NCBI RefSeq assembly: GCF_040115645.1
Contig: NC_089547.1
Coordinates: 558,001 to 622,000 of the forward strand
DNA: 64,000 nucleotides
Source of the DNA: Euwallacea fornicatus
Lineage: Eukaryota > Arthropoda > Insecta > Coleoptera > Curculionidae
Direction of reading: 5' to 3'
Shown here: positions 23,035 to 35,134 of the stretch, piece by piece
How the letters are laid out: each line of letters begins with the position of its first letter
Numbering within the stretch: position 1 is the first letter of the stretch
Program-made: the position numbers and the translations under genes
The notes under the pieces: model-generated
The model's database searches: none
Told to the model about the DNA's origin: nothing
Seen by the model: the letters and a program-made list of their open reading frames with translations, nothing else

Positions 23035-23361
23035 CAGCCCTAACTTGAACATCCCTGCTAACGATCCGGCCTACTGTATTGGAGGCCACGCATCTGTACA
23101 CCGTACTGTGAATGTCCTGCCTGTACGAGGCGGCCGGGAAGGGCATCAGAAACAAGGTTCCGTTTCGCAGCACCCTACGCACCCCAGCTACGTCGCCCAC
23201 AGAGGTACCATCTACGCTCAGCCAGTCGATGGAGGGCTGAGGACTGCCAGAGGCCGAGCAGTCCAACCATCCCCCGGTGGAGTTGGAGAACTCTAGCCGA
23301 GACGGAGGCTCCATGACGAAGGCCGGACCTCGAAGGTGGGAGTCGAAGCCTTGGGCATTAG
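23035..23361 (-). CDS. Dscam2: Dscam exon: Ig1
   Basis: After the acceptor CTTTCAG the exon reads ANAQGFDSHLRGPAFVMEPP, then SRLEFSNSTGGWLDCSASGS and continues to YRCVASNTVGRIVSRDVQVR before GTAAGT. Both Ig1 cysteines are present (WLDCSASG, YRCVASN), as are NST and NGT glycosylation sequons. Length is 327 bases, phase 1 to phase 1. RGPAFVMEPPSRLEFSN and GGWLDC favour Dscam2 over Dscam1. The residues before RGPAF follow the signal peptide, which must come from an exon further right. Confidence 0.95.
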
Positions 23362-23446
23362 CTGAAAGAGTCCGAGAAAGGAGGATGTTAGAAATGAATA
23401 ATGAAAAATAGGAGGAAGTTATGATAATTTTGATGCAGTTCTTTTA

Positions 23447-24390
23447 TATAAGGTGGCCCAATCAAAATTTAGCACCTCGATTTCCAATATTTAAAATTAA
23501 AATGTGTATAAATGCTCGGATTTGTCGATTTTCCACCCCTGAGCCACCGTGACAGGTACTCCAATATTTTTAGCGAGAAAGGGTGTCAAGTGATACCTCG
23601 TTTTAATGGTAATTGTATCCTGATTCTAACCTCCCAGTTTGAAGCCACTATTATTTTTCCCGTTGATACGACAACATGTTAAATCCTGTGGGAATCTTGT
23701 CACAAAACGAGCTCTAGACTTCAAAATGAGGTCAGGAGTACCTCAAAAAGTGAGATTTCACTAAATCGTTTTGATGGAGGTGGGTTTTACGTCTCAAATC
23801 TAAAAGGGTACGTCCTTTTGTTTCTAATTTTTTTCTCAAAAAAAATGAGTAAAAATGTGTTCACATTACTTTTTTCATTCATTTTTTAAAAGCTTGAGAT
23901 CACCGCCATTTATCTCCATAGAATTAAATAAATTTAGCTCAAAACGTTCGCTTACGTTGCGTAATATTTCGGGTGTAATTCGGTGACATTCATAAAAACT
24001 CACTTCCGTTAAAATGATCCAGTAACATCTCACCTTCACATAGCTTGCTACCGCCATTTTGAAGGTTACAACTCGCATTTTGACAAATTTCTTTGACAGC
24101 AGACTTTGACAAACTATCGTATCGATGAGAATAATGGAAGTAATTTCAAACTTGGAGGTTATGGTCGGGGTGCAACTACCGTTAAAATGAGGTATCACTC
24201 GACACCCCTTTCCATTAAAAGTTTTAAGGGGTAACTCTCGCCCTCGTTCAGGGATTGAAATTGAAAAGTTGAAAATAAAATCGAATATTATCCCCCTCGA
24301 ATAAAAAATCGACAGTTTCGAGCGTTTTTGCACATTTCCATTTTAAATAGTGGAAATTGAAGTGCAAAGTTTTCGTTGGGCTACCCTGTA
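23447..24390 (-). mobile_element. Long-arm element with transposase tail
   Basis: The left arm (from TATAAGGTGGCCCAATCA) and the right arm (opposite strand, TACAGGGTAGCCCAACGA) are diverged inverted copies of about 400 bases. Shared landmarks include GGTGTCAAGTGATACCTCGT / GGTGTCGAGTGATACCTCAT. The minus strand near 23880-24000 reads EILRNVSERFELNLFNSMEI then NGGDLKLLKNE and stop, the C-terminal tail of a transposase. No catalytic core remains. It inserted just upstream of the Ig1 exon. Confidence 0.8.
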
Positions 24391-25284
24391 TTTGTTCTTG
24401 GGGGCCTATCATCTTTTTTTTCATCAATACCCGATACCATTCTCAGAGACTGCACATTCGGAAGGTGGTGTAGGTCCCCAATATGGCCTTTTTGGCTTGA
24501 ATTTGTGTTAAACCTTTGAAAAATACGACTCGTTGTCTATCGCGCGGCTTTTCGTGGTAGTACCGGAGAAGAAAATCGGAACTGTTATCTGCGACTCCGG
24601 GCTCAGTACGTGCTAAGTTGAACGTGCATATCGAAAAGTGATGCGATCAAAGGGAGCTTAAACATCGCAGTAATAGCAATTAGATTGTTATGTATGTTAG
24701 AAATTACAACATTCCCTTGTGCTCGTGCTTTCGGAAAATGAACGTTTTGGGCTCTTTTGATGGTGTTGAGTGAGTACCTAATCCCTTGAAAATAGGCCGT
24801 GGCCGTCGCAAATAGGGCAGTAGATATTAATACTTACACGGACAGAAAGAAATAAAGTCGCTGTCACCCCATAAACAAACCTGCCACCCTATCTATATTT
24901 ATTTAAAAAACAAGCTTGCGGGAAATAGGAAAAAAAAACGAGAGGAAAAAAAGGAAAATCCCCATTCTGTGTGTTCTGGAGCGTTTAGGCATTCCGTTTT
25001 ACCCGTTTCCAGAAATTCCGATTCCGCTTAAATATTCATAAGCACTTTACCTGGAATGTTGCACTCGGGTGTTGAAAACGGCCATTACGCCTCTTTTATT
25101 CGTTCCGTTAATTCAGTTTTAATTACTATCGATTGAGGAATGCAGCCAAGATAAGTCTTTTGCCGAAGAAATCAGAGACGATTTGCTGATGGATGAAAAA
25201 AAAGCGGAACTCGAGGAGGGTGTCAGGAATGTCAATATTTAGCACTCGAAAGGCTATCTGAGATAGACATCAGGACGCTCAGTT
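24391..25284. other. No gene recognised
   Basis: Moderately AT-rich sequence without an open frame of interest, terminal repeats or Dscam exon. It probably belongs to the first Dscam intron. Confidence 0.5.
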
Positions 25285-26130
25285 TATACAGGGGGCCCAA
25301 AAATATACCGACAAACTTTAAGGGTGGCGGTCGGGGGCATCAATACAAACTTTATTCCTTAATGGACATGTGCCCGCAAAAGGGCCATTAGGGCCGTGGC
25401 GTAAATAAAATATTTCATCACATAACTAAGTTCATTTTGGATTTAGTCGGACACCATTGTCTTTCGTCGGATACTTTATGTTTCAACAGCGTTCGCTGAG
25501 GAACTCGAGGCATTTCTTTATCGCAATTAGACATTTCAATTTTGAGACCGCACCGGGCATTATTTGGACATTATGATTATTCAGTCCGCATGGTAACGTT
25601 AATTTCGTAGATATTTAAATCGAAGTTTGTGTTCGAAATGGACGTTAACTTCTCATTCGAAGAACTTTACGTTACGCACGAACGGATTGGAAGTGACAGT
25701 TCTGTGGCCTGGCCCCCGCATTCTCCGGATCTCAACACCCTGGATTTTTTCCTTTTCGGTTCACTTAAAATATCTGCCTCGCAAAACGTCCATTTGTAAC
25801 GAGGCAGATCTCTTGGCAAGAACGGTGGCCAGTTGCACTCATCCACGAGCCATTGCTGGAATATTTCGTTGGGCCCGCGAGTCGAATGAAGAGACGGTGT
25901 ATTTTTTGTATCGAAGCAAATGGTCGGCGTTTTGAACAATCGCTGTGAGCGATCATTTATTTGTAAATAGAACAACGTCTGACACGAACAAAAAGCGATT
26001 AACACGACCAAAACCATATTGCCTTTCTTCTGCTCGAGAGGCACATTTGCGAGCATGTGCTTACTTGAGAAAGGAAGGCGGTATCGACGCCCCTTAGAGT
26101 TCGTCGCGGTATTTTCGGGACACTCCGTAC
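25285..26130 (+). mobile_element. Long-arm element with partial transposase
   Basis: Ends read TATACAGGGGGCCCAAAAAT on the left and, from the right edge on the opposite strand, TACGGAGTGTCCCGAAAATA. The arms stay similar for at least 100 bases. The plus strand contains VAWPPHSPDLNTLDFFLFG near 25700, with the third catalytic Asp, and in another frame CIEANGRRFEQSL before a TGA near 25950. So the last third of a transposase persists, frameshifted. A minus-strand open frame across this region is a shadow. Confidence 0.8.
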
Positions 26131-27229
26131 ATCGGACGATGGCATTTCTCGAGTTGTAAAACTTTGGAACTACAAGAGAAGAACTGATTTTCGCTCGAGT
26201 TGGTTCACATTTTCCCATATTTGTATCATCTTATCTGATTTCACACGTCACTGAGTCGCGTCGCGTCTTTCTTCGCCCGATTGGCTGCCCCTGATCGACA
26301 AAATCGCTGAATCTCGACTTTTTAGTTGCCGCCGGCATTAGACGTGCGTTGCACGTCGATCAGATAAATATTGCAAAAGTGAAAACTTCTTTCGGAAGAA
26401 GGAAAATTCGAAACTTACAAAATCGGCCTCGTTAATACGTTTCGTGTCCTTCGCCAAGCTTCTGTACAAATTCAACAAGTGAACGAGAAAGATTAATGGA
26501 CGCGCCCGAAAGTTTCCATTGCTCGAAAGGGGACAAACTTTAGTCGCGGCCCCCTGAATAAGCCAGCCAGTCTTAAAAGTAATGTCTTTCCCCGCAATAA
26601 AACCTTCGCCGGCTAATGGGCCGAAACAGAAACGTTTTGTAACCAACACACATAAAAACGCCGGGGAAAAAATACTTCATTCGGTATTAAGATCCTTGGT
26701 AAGAGGAAATCCATTAAGCAAACGGAGAGGGAGACAAGAAGAAAGAGTTCTTTTGTTAATCGTGATTGCCACGTTGATGTTTCAGTAGATTAAAGTCCAA
26801 ATTCTATCCTTAGAAGCACGTCCAGTTGTCGAAAGGAATGGGGGCAGGTTTAAGAGGAAACGTGTTAATTGGAAACCTTTCAGATTTTGAGGTATAAAGG
26901 AAACTTCTTTGCACGGAACAAATCTGATAGTCTTTGTTTGTACTGCTGAAATGTTGAAAATTGAGGAGAAAAGTTACAGATAACCGAGTGACCATGGTGA
27001 GATTTCAAAGCGGTTCCCAGTTGATCGCAACTACACCTAGCTTCAAAAGTGTCCCATCACCTTCCCTATGTGGTGCAGAGTATGCATGAAATGCTAATTT
27101 CTCAACGAATTTTGATTAAAAATCAATTAGTTTGTACCGTAGTTGTTGTGCTGTTAAATTTAGAACCATAAAAGCAATTCTTAAAGACAAAAAACTACAA
27201 TTTCCATTCAAAATTTTTACAGTAAAAAA
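26131..27229. other. No gene recognised
   Basis: I see no transposase motif, terminal repeat or exon-like segment here. Open frames on both strands are short and without family resemblance. Confidence 0.5.
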
Positions 27230-28480
27230 GGTGTGCAAAGTGCATTTACACCCCTAGCTTCAATAGCGGCTTGAAGACCTTGGTAAGAGTCTTGTTCGAC
27301 AATGATAAGAAGCACCCAGACAGTTTTGGGAGGATTTCTTCCAGGGTTTACAGCTCGGCAGAGCTCGTGTGTAGTAGGCTCTATAGGGTTCATGTCAGGC
27401 GACAAAGCAAGCCAATACAAACGGTCGAATTCTTCACTTTCAAGGAAGTCATTTACCGTCAGTTGGATACCCCCAATTTGCCATGTTTTACTTGCCTTTG
27501 GGTCCGTAAGGTATTAGAGGACTAAATTAAAATTCATCAATCGCTGCTCAACTTAAGGGTCGTTCTGGCTTGATCGCCGAAAACTACGGGAAGAAATGCA
27601 CACACTGCTTATTAACGTTGACATTGACCACGCCCTTCGCAGAGTCAATGTGTTAGAAGATTAATTGCAAAAACCTTTTAAAGTTTACATTTAAATCGTT
27701 GAGCCTAAAACCTCAAATTTGTGGGAAGCAACTAATCAGCGTTCTGATTGAGCAATAAGAACAGAGAAGGCAGATACCAAACCTTGATCATTTTCTCTCC
27801 AGAGTTTTCCCAAGAACACAAACAATTTGGGATTTGAGCCGGAAGGTAGTTATCCACGTTTTCTTCCTAATTCAATCTTAAACTTGATTTCGTGCCCAAG
27901 TTGCATGTAAAAAGTAATCACTTGATCTTTATACAGAAAGTCGTTGAAGTTAACAGCAGTGTTTTTTCTTGGCTTTCATGCTGATTTCCTTGGCGATATC
28001 CATGTGCAAAATAACACCAGGCGTCAAAAGACCTTTCCTGAAGACTCCAACAGTGTGATGAGGACCGGAATTCTCCTCCGTGAAGACAAATTTATCACCA
28101 ACGGCACCTCGCTATAGTCTAACACGTGGATTCAGAATGTCCCTAATACGGCCTGTCATTGTCCCTTGAACAAGAATTAAGTCGATGCGCCCGTCGGACA
28201 TTGTTCCAGTGTAAAACGTGGTACTTCTGGAGGCAGGGGGTAGCGTAGACAAGTTGAGCAGCCCTTGTGGGCTCACTCTAAACTTGAATTTAATGGTTAT
28301 CGTTTACCAGAAGAAATCAGGTCTCATCAAAAAAACCTAATCAAATTCTTCGGTTAAGAGTGCGTGCTCTTCAGCCCACTGCAGTGGGCGAAGTCTGTGT
28401 TGATATTGCAGATGAATTTTTGATTACCAACATCGTGAAGAAGATCGAATGATTCGTCTCCTAGGTCTTAAACAAGAAAT
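27230..28480 (-). pseudogene. Decayed Tc1-like transposase
   Basis: On the minus strand Tc1 motifs occur in order: GRIDLILVQGTMTGRIRDIL near 28170, RGAVGDKFVFTEENSGPHHT near 28080 (normally a DDNARPH block with the second Asp), and LALSPDMNPIEPTTHELCRA near 27390 with the final Glu. The C-terminal end GLQAAIEARGVNA is at about 27250. Frame changes and at least 300 extra or unreadable bases between 27450 and 27740 separate the blocks. It is a different Tc1 lineage from the other copies. Confidence 0.7.
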
Positions 28481-28558
28481 AGGAATACCAAGTGCATGTC
28501 TAACTTCCCTTTAAAGCTTTGGTATTGCCATCATAGAAGTTTATCGAGTTGTTAAATA

Positions 28559-29350
28559 TATAGGGTGTTTGGTAAACGTACTAACAAATTTTCAGTGAAT
28601 GCAGAGCTCATAAAAACAAATATCTAGGTGTTGCGGTAAGGACATGGAATTAGGAATACGCTACAGAGGGGTAATGTGCATGTTCTGGAGTAGGCTGAAT
28701 ATTTCCGCCCACACCAGTGACGCCCGTGCGGCTATCCAATGGGTTGCTTTTAATGCAAAAAATAGTACTCCATGGATTTTTTTAAATAGGGATATATTTT
28801 TTTATTATCCTATCAACTCTTAATAAAAAAAGGCCTCTTAATGTTTTGTTGCCCAAGTAACGGTTTTCAAGATAAAAAAATTCTCATTCCTGTGTCTACC
28901 AAAAAACCAGTATAGGTTTCGAGGTGCGATTTTGTTTGTATTTATTTGAGAGAAATTAATTTTATTTTCTTTTGATAGAGATAGTGGATATGAAGACAAA
29001 CATTTTATGTCTAATAATAAAGTATGTCCGCAAATTAACGATTTAAACTAGAAGAAATAAGACTTATATGACGGCAAAATGTGCTATACTCTAGTAATTT
29101 ATGTAAATGCACATGAACCAATATAAAATAAATAGAAAACAAATTACAAATGTTTTATGTCAAATTTTCGAACATTCTCCTCGATACATACTGACTCCAA
29201 ACCGTCTTTGAAATGTTAAAAAAAAATTACTAAAAATTAAACGCCCTGTAACTTAAAAACGAAACGATTTCGGACCTAACTTTGTTTGATGTGTTCATGA
29301 GCTCTGCATCCCCGGAAAGGTTGTCGGTATGTTCACGGAACACACTGTAT
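28559..29350. mobile_element. Inverted-repeat element, about 0.8 kb
   Basis: The left end (TATAGGGTGTTTGGTAAACG) and the right end read on the opposite strand (TACAGTGTGTTCCGTGAACA) start matching arms of about 65 bases, including the shared word ATGCAGAGCTCAT. The interior is very AT-rich with no coding trace. It is a non-autonomous member of the TACAGGGTGT-ended group. Confidence 0.7.
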
Positions 29351-29499
29351 ATATTATTATTACATTATAATAGCGATTCAGTCCTCGGTTAGTAACACGT
29401 CTACACCCACTTCTGGCTCTATCTTGCATAAATGTAGACTTTAAATAGCTAGGGAAGAACGGGGTTAATTGGCTGAGTGCCATTTTTTTCTGTATTAAT

Positions 29500-30018
29500 G
29501 AGGATTAGGGCTAAAAATGATTTAATTATGGTGAGTTTAAAGTTATTAGGTATTTTAATATTTTTTAGTTGATTTCGGAGTTAGGGTGGTGACATAACTT
29601 CAGTTTTTCATTCTTTCATAATGGTAAGTGCATTGGTAGAATTGTTAATTTAATTTATGTATGTGTCGGTGAATAATAGTGTTTATGTCTATGTCTATGT
29701 TTAGTCTTTAGGGCATTTGTTTATATAAAAAGGGGTGAAGATACCACAATCGGGATAACTCTTCGATTGCAGACGTGGTCACGAAGAAAACCACAAAAGG
29801 GACAAGAGTGGTCTGTGAATTTGTTGGTATCATATAATTAATTATAGTCTAGTGCTTAGTGTCTTTTGTTAGTTAGTGTCTAAATATTAATATCAAAGAA
29901 TAATGGAAAAGCTGAACAACCCTTGTGCTTCTCCGACATTATGTATATAGAGACTTGTGTTTTTTGCATCCAAAGAGAGGAACAGGATCTGAAAAGAAGT
30001 TCGAAAACGTTTAAAATA
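29500..30018 (+). other. Possible 5' part of a retroelement
   Basis: A TATA-like TTTATATAAAAAG is at 29719-29731 and AGACGTG, a match to the downstream promoter element of insect retrotransposons, at 29771. A short frame starts ATGGAAAAGCTGAACAAC at about 29904 but stops after 15 codons. The reverse transcriptase frame begins at 30020, so this could be the leader of an internally deleted non-LTR element. The link is weak, since I see no homologous leader elsewhere in the window. Confidence 0.25.
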
Positions 30019-30019
30019 G

Positions 30020-31030
30020 TAGGTCTGCCTACTAATAGACATTAATAAGGCTTTTAATAGCGTCTGGCACAGGGGTCTGCTATACAAATTACACAAACTG
30101 AAAACACCTAAATACCTAATCTACTTAATCAAAAATCTGCTAGAAAACCGACAACTTCAGGTGCGAATTGACACTGCCTTCTCCTTCCCCTTCTCCCCGG
30201 AACAGGGGCTACCACAGGGTTCGCCGCTCTCACCACTGCTCTACAATATATACTGCCACGACATATACAACTATGATCTACAGGACAAGGAATACATAGA
30301 CAAAACATCATACATTTTGCAATACGCGGACGACACAGCGCTGATTGCACACGACAAAACTACTAAGAAAACCGTGGAAAAGCTTCAGACGTTGACAAAC
30401 AGAACCATGACGTGGTTTTACAAATGGAGACTAACGCCAAACGACACGAAAAATCAACTTCTACTTTCAAATCACCACATCAAAGACAGCTCACCAACAA
30501 TAATGACAGGCGGACACACGACTAAACCAAAGAACGACGTGAAGCATTTGGGAATAACAATAGACAATAAACTAAAATTTACGAAACACGTACGAAATAT
30601 TCGACTAGAAATCATAAAAAGGGCAAAACACTTCCGAACACTGACATACAAAGACAAAGGGATTAGTATGGAAACCGCCATAAAAATATACAAAACCATA
30701 TGCAGACCACTATTGGACTACGGGCACGTACTGAGGGCAAATGCAACAGAAAAAACAAGTAAACACATACAGACTACAGAACAGATTGCATTAAGACTAA
30801 TCACAAAACTAAGACACCCCGAAAACCCGTTACACAACCCACTCAACCAATTACTGTATGAACGCACAAACATGATAAGAATAACAGAAAGACTACGACA
30901 ACTACAGAACAGATGGAAAAAGAACACCAACAACTCAACTATACTGAGCCCACTTTGCTTAACGAGACAGACAAGACAATCCCGCCTCCTTTTCCCTTCG
31001 AGCACCCTTTGGGAGCACTTCCAGATGTAA
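30020..31030 (+). pseudogene. Non-LTR retrotransposon reverse transcriptase, 5' part missing
   Basis: This encodes the C-terminal half of a reverse transcriptase of the Jockey-like type. The frame is open from about 30020 to the TAA at 31028. Motif A appears as LIDINKAFNSVWHRGLL (usually D-KAFDSVWH), motif B as LPQGSPLSPLLYNIY, and the catalytic YADD box as LQYADDTALIAHD. After that come the HLGITIDNKLKFTKHV and CRPLLDYG blocks typical of these elements. The endonuclease and first part of the polymerase are absent, as expected from 5' truncation. The 3' untranslated part (GGCAGAAAGACCTAACAGG near 31072) resembles that of the copy at 45033-47000. It lies directly before a Tc1 fragment that lacks its own 5' half. 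Confidence 0.85.
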
Positions 31031-31124
31031 TGTGATAGTATTTAGTCACCAAAAGATTACCATTGTATCACAGGCAGAAAGACCTAACAGGTCCATAGCC
31101 TATTTCTGAGGAAATAAAGATTGC

Positions 31125-32037
31125 GTGGTCAAGGGCAATTAGTGTTTCTACTGTAAAACGTCGCCTACAGGAATATGGTCTTCATGGATGATTAGCTATG
31201 AAAAAACCTTTCTTACGTAAACAAAATAAACAAAAACGACTTCAATAGGCTCGGGAACACCAACATTGGACAATAGAAGACTGGAACAAAGTGCTATGGA
31301 CAGATGAGTCGAAATTTGAATTGTTTGGTTCACGAAGACGTGTGTTTGTTCGTAGATCGGTGGGTGAACGTGCAAGAGAGGAGTGTCTCCTGCCTACTGT
31401 TAAACATGGAGGTGGTTCGGTCATGGTTTGGGGTTGTTTTGCTGGCACAACCGTGGGTGGCATCGTGAGAATCGAAGGGATTTTGAAAAAAGAAGGATAC
31501 CGCGATATTTTAGAAACTCATGCAATACCTTCCGGACTAATGCTTTTGAGTCAGAATTTTGTGTTACAGCAAGACAATGACCCGAAACACACATCTAAAT
31601 TATGCAAGGAATATTTACACAATTTAGAAATGGAAGGTATTGTTAAATTAATGACTTGGCCTCCTCAGAGCCCAGATTTGAATTTAATAGAATTATTGTG
31701 GGATGAATTAGACAGAAAAGTTCGGCAATTGGCCTCCACATCAACCAATGACTTGTTCAAGAATTTAGAAGCAGCTTGGGACGAAATAGCACCTGAATTT
31801 TTGAAAAAAATCATAGCAAGAATGCCCCGATTATGCGCTGCAATTATTCAATCGCGTGGAGGACATATAGATGAAGCATCCATTTAAAAATATGCAGTAT
31901 TTTTCTGCTTTTATAATATGTTTTAAGTTCATTAATGTTTATGTAAGATTAAGGAATAAAAAATTATCTCTATTTCATGAATGTTGGTGTTCACATTTAT
32001 AAAACAATAGGTGCCCAAATACTTTTGAGCGGTAGTG
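31125..32037 (+). pseudogene. Tc1-type transposase, 5' half missing, 38-residue D-E spacing
   Basis: The frame starts inside the protein (SRAISVSTVKRRLQEYG) and ends SRGGHIDEASI with TAA at 31885. The catalytic residues are D in WTDESKFELF, D in LQQDNDPKH and E in NLIELLWDE. I count 38 residues between the last two rather than the 34 of classical Tc1, because of an insertion around HNLEMEGIVKLMTW. Two stops interrupt it near 31190 (TGA after GLHG) and 31245 (TAG, where Trp is usual). The right terminal repeat ends TTTTGAGCGGTAGTG at 32037 followed by TA. The left end is absent, probably lost when the retrotransposon fragment arrived. Confidence 0.85.
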
Positions 32038-32674
32038 TATATAGTAGGTCTTCCAAGTGTAGTCTAAATTTGGAAACTCGTTTTTTAAAATTGTTTAACA
32101 ATTTTTTTTCATACTTTACTTATTGTCATTAAATGGCAAATTGATGCATTGTGTTGGTTACATATGTTTAAGTAGTCACATATTTAGTATTTTATTTATT
32201 TCATAGAAGTAGACAACTTTGCCGCAGAACGGGAAAGTTGGCTATTTTTTATCGGCCACTTACCCCGTTATTGGAGCAAATTGTTCGTTTTTTGATGACA
32301 TGTTCGACCATCGATTACCATTACCCTGAACATTTTTAATAAATAAGAAAAAACATTGGTATGTAGTTACAGAATGTGTTTTCATTTTATCATTTTTTTT
32401 TAATTCCAACCAAAATTACTAGCAAAATACCAATAATGTAACTCGGCCAACTAGCCTCGATCTCCCCATTTCATATATGGGAAACGTCGCTTTAAGAAAC
32501 GCCTATTCGCTCAGCTACAAACCTCAGCGAATGCCTTTTTTCCACTAAAGCCACTATTCTTGAGCGATCAATTTGTAGTATCACTTGGCAATTTATGGTT
32601 TTGCTTTCCACCCTAAAATGGCACTAGCCCGTACGATCATAATAAATCTCGAATTCCTTATTTAAGAAAACAAA

Positions 32675-33625
32675 TACAGGATGTTATGGAATAAGTGTCC
32701 GATGATTCATAGGGTGATTTTTCAAGTAGTTCTAAGATGGATAGTTCTTTTCGACATGGGTTCCAGCTCCTTTAGTTTTCAAGATACGGAGCATCAAAGT
32801 TGAAAAATTAATTCACATATTCGTTGTTACCTCTCGATGTCTTTCAGGTAATTTTAGGAAATTTCGTATTCGGCGGTTTTTTGAGTTAATGGTCAGAAAA
32901 ATGGGAGAAATTTTTGGAATGCACGGAATGGAAATCCAAATTCATCAACGATTTCGTTGTATTGTCTAGAGGGCGCCACAAGCGACCATTGGGACAGTTT
33001 TAATCTTCGTCCGATGTGTTCCCGAAAGAAAATAAATAAAAAATTATGTTGTGAAAAAAAAATTGAAGTAAACCGGTACTTATAAAATTAATCTATAAAT
33101 ACGAAGAAAATTGTTATAGTGGTTTGCTATTTTTTTCACGGCTTTAAGCTTAAATTGTGACGAAGACGCTGTTGTTCTTTAAGAAAATGTGTTTTTTTCG
33201 CGAACCGTTGCTTCCAGCCACGGCAATAAAGTATACTTTTTTTTTTAACACACAAGTTGGAGAAAAAGATTCTTCTACTCGAAACTGACGTACAGTGTGA
33301 CACAAAAAAGTTGAAGCCGTTTAACAGTGTCCCAATGATCGCTTGTGGCGCCCTCCTTGTCCCTCCCTCCTTAGTATGCAACTAAATATAATGAATGAAT
33401 TTGAATTTCTCGTCCCAAAAAACTTCCGCATACGAAATCTACTAAAGTTTGCTGAAAGAGATCGAAATGATATCAAAGAATACGTGATTTATTTTTTCAA
33501 CTTTGATGCTCCGCATCTTGAAAATTAAACGAGCTGGGACTCAGACTTGTAAGAACTTTCTATATTAAAAATACGTGAAAAATCACCCGCTGAAACATCG
33601 GACACGCATTCAATAACACTCTGTA
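32675..33625. mobile_element. Long-arm inverted-repeat element, about 0.95 kb
   Basis: Arms of about 340 bases start TACAGGATGTTATGGAATAA on the left and TACAGAGTGTTATTGAATGC on the opposite strand at right, both followed by GTGTCCGATG. Shared inner landmarks are CGGAGCATCAAAGTTGAAAA and GGGCGCCACAAGCGA-CATTGGGACA. The middle is AT-rich. No transposase trace was seen. Confidence 0.8.
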
Positions 33626-34586
33626 CGTAAAATTTGTTTACCGATGTAAAAATTATGTACTTATTCATGATAAACTATAAATATAAAGGTAACATAAAAG
33701 TTCTTGTGGCAAGTTAGTTTAGAACAGAAAAATCAAGTGATGAAAAACTTTTAAAGCTTGTGCATTTTATGTTCCCAACAATGCATTTATTTTCCATCAA
33801 GCCATGGTGTGATGGCCATTACATTACTGAAGGTGACGAGGTCGAGCGAGCTTCGTGTCCGTCGTTGCTGACTAAAGGGGCAACTGAAGAGTCCCCTGTA
33901 TTTATTTATTTCTGACAGTGGTGGGGATAAATCATTACTGAATTCTCTCTTGAACTCTTATGTGTCAGAGTCAAGGGTCAGTTCCTACGGTTCGCAGGCC
34001 CTTATTGCTCGTTCAGGTAAAGTTTCAATAACTCCCTTTGTTGGCCCGAGTGAGGAACTGAACAATTCAGACAAACGTCGCTGATTTCTGTACATCAACG
34101 ATAACCCGCAATGGCAAACTCAACACCCGAAGAATGTTTTTGTTAACTTTTATGTCGTTCCCTTCCTCACGAGAGTACTGATTAGAGAGACAATGGATAA
34201 CATAGAACAGGGAATTTCACAAGACATAACCAATGCATTTCGATATTTCCGTACCATCATATTTTCTTAAAGGAAGGATGGGCGCTTTTCACTGTCACGA
34301 GAGCAAGTTCAATTCAGCAATTCAGCTCAATTCCGGATATTTCTATTTAATGTGATGTCGAGGCGGTCGAAGCTGCTCCCGAATAGAATTCTTTGTGCCC
34401 TGAGGTCACGTAAGTAGTTTAATTGCGACTATCCAGAGACATCTGCTGATTGCACTCCCGTAGTAAACTGAAAAGGCCTCATTAATGCCTTTGGCTGTTA
34501 ACTTTGGGGCGTACACATGCACAGTTGTATTACTGGACAGTTAAATTATTCTCGCCGAGTGGGAAATTAAAATAAAATTTAATTTA
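33626..34586. other. No gene recognised
   Basis: No terminal repeats, transposase motifs or exon-like segments were found between the two long-arm elements. Confidence 0.5.
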
Positions 34587-35039
34587 TATAGGGTGTTTCG
34601 GAATAAGTCCGTCAACTGCTTAGCGTAGGTTCCTGCTGCCGAAACAAAGGACAAAAGTTCATCAGAACATGAGCTCATTTTTTGCTTACTGTCTGAAATA
34701 CGGGATGATGAAATATTATAATTTTTTTAGTTTTTTGCTTAAAAGTCCGTTTTGACATTAAACATTTTTATGAAAAATGGGGAGCGTAAAATAAGTGTGG
34801 AGACACATCTTTTAAGGGGAAAACATTGTTTTTAATTTCACCACTGGCGTTTTTCTTGATATGAATCTAGTTAAAAAAAAATAAAAATAACTTTTTGAAT
34901 GCTTCATATTTCCATGAAAGGAAAGTCGCTTGAATATTTTTCATGACATTAACCGTTTTCATGAAAAAAAAAACATGGTGGTATTAAAGCTGCAAGACTA
35001 AATTAAGTGTATTACGTTACTGACTATGTAAAAGAACAC

Positions 35040-35134
35040 TTAAATAAGGTAGTGCAAATGCCCTTCACATGGTAAAATGCGTGCTACGGCCGTTTTTCGC
35101 ATATTATCACGCACTATTCGAAAAATGTCTCTTA
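35040..35134 (-). pseudogene. Transposase C-terminal tail of the long-arm element
   Basis: Reading leftward from the edge of the nested Tc1, the frame gives IRDIFRIVRDNMRKTAVARI, then LPCEGHLHYLI and stop at 35040. This matches the usual VRxNxRRRxxxCIxxxGGHFxHLI ending of mariner-like transposases, with losses such as the Cys position. It sits just inside the left arm. Confidence 0.6.

Noticed and set aside
25667..26218. A 183-codon minus frame containing a hydrophobic MVLVVLIAFCSC stretch, a possible signal peptide
   Set aside because: It lies antisense across a long-arm transposon whose plus strand encodes transposase motifs, and no suitable phase-1 donor follows the hydrophobic part.
33136..33381. 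Open frame on the minus strand
   Set aside because: It falls within the right arm and centre of the long-arm element 32675-33625 and has no family resemblance.
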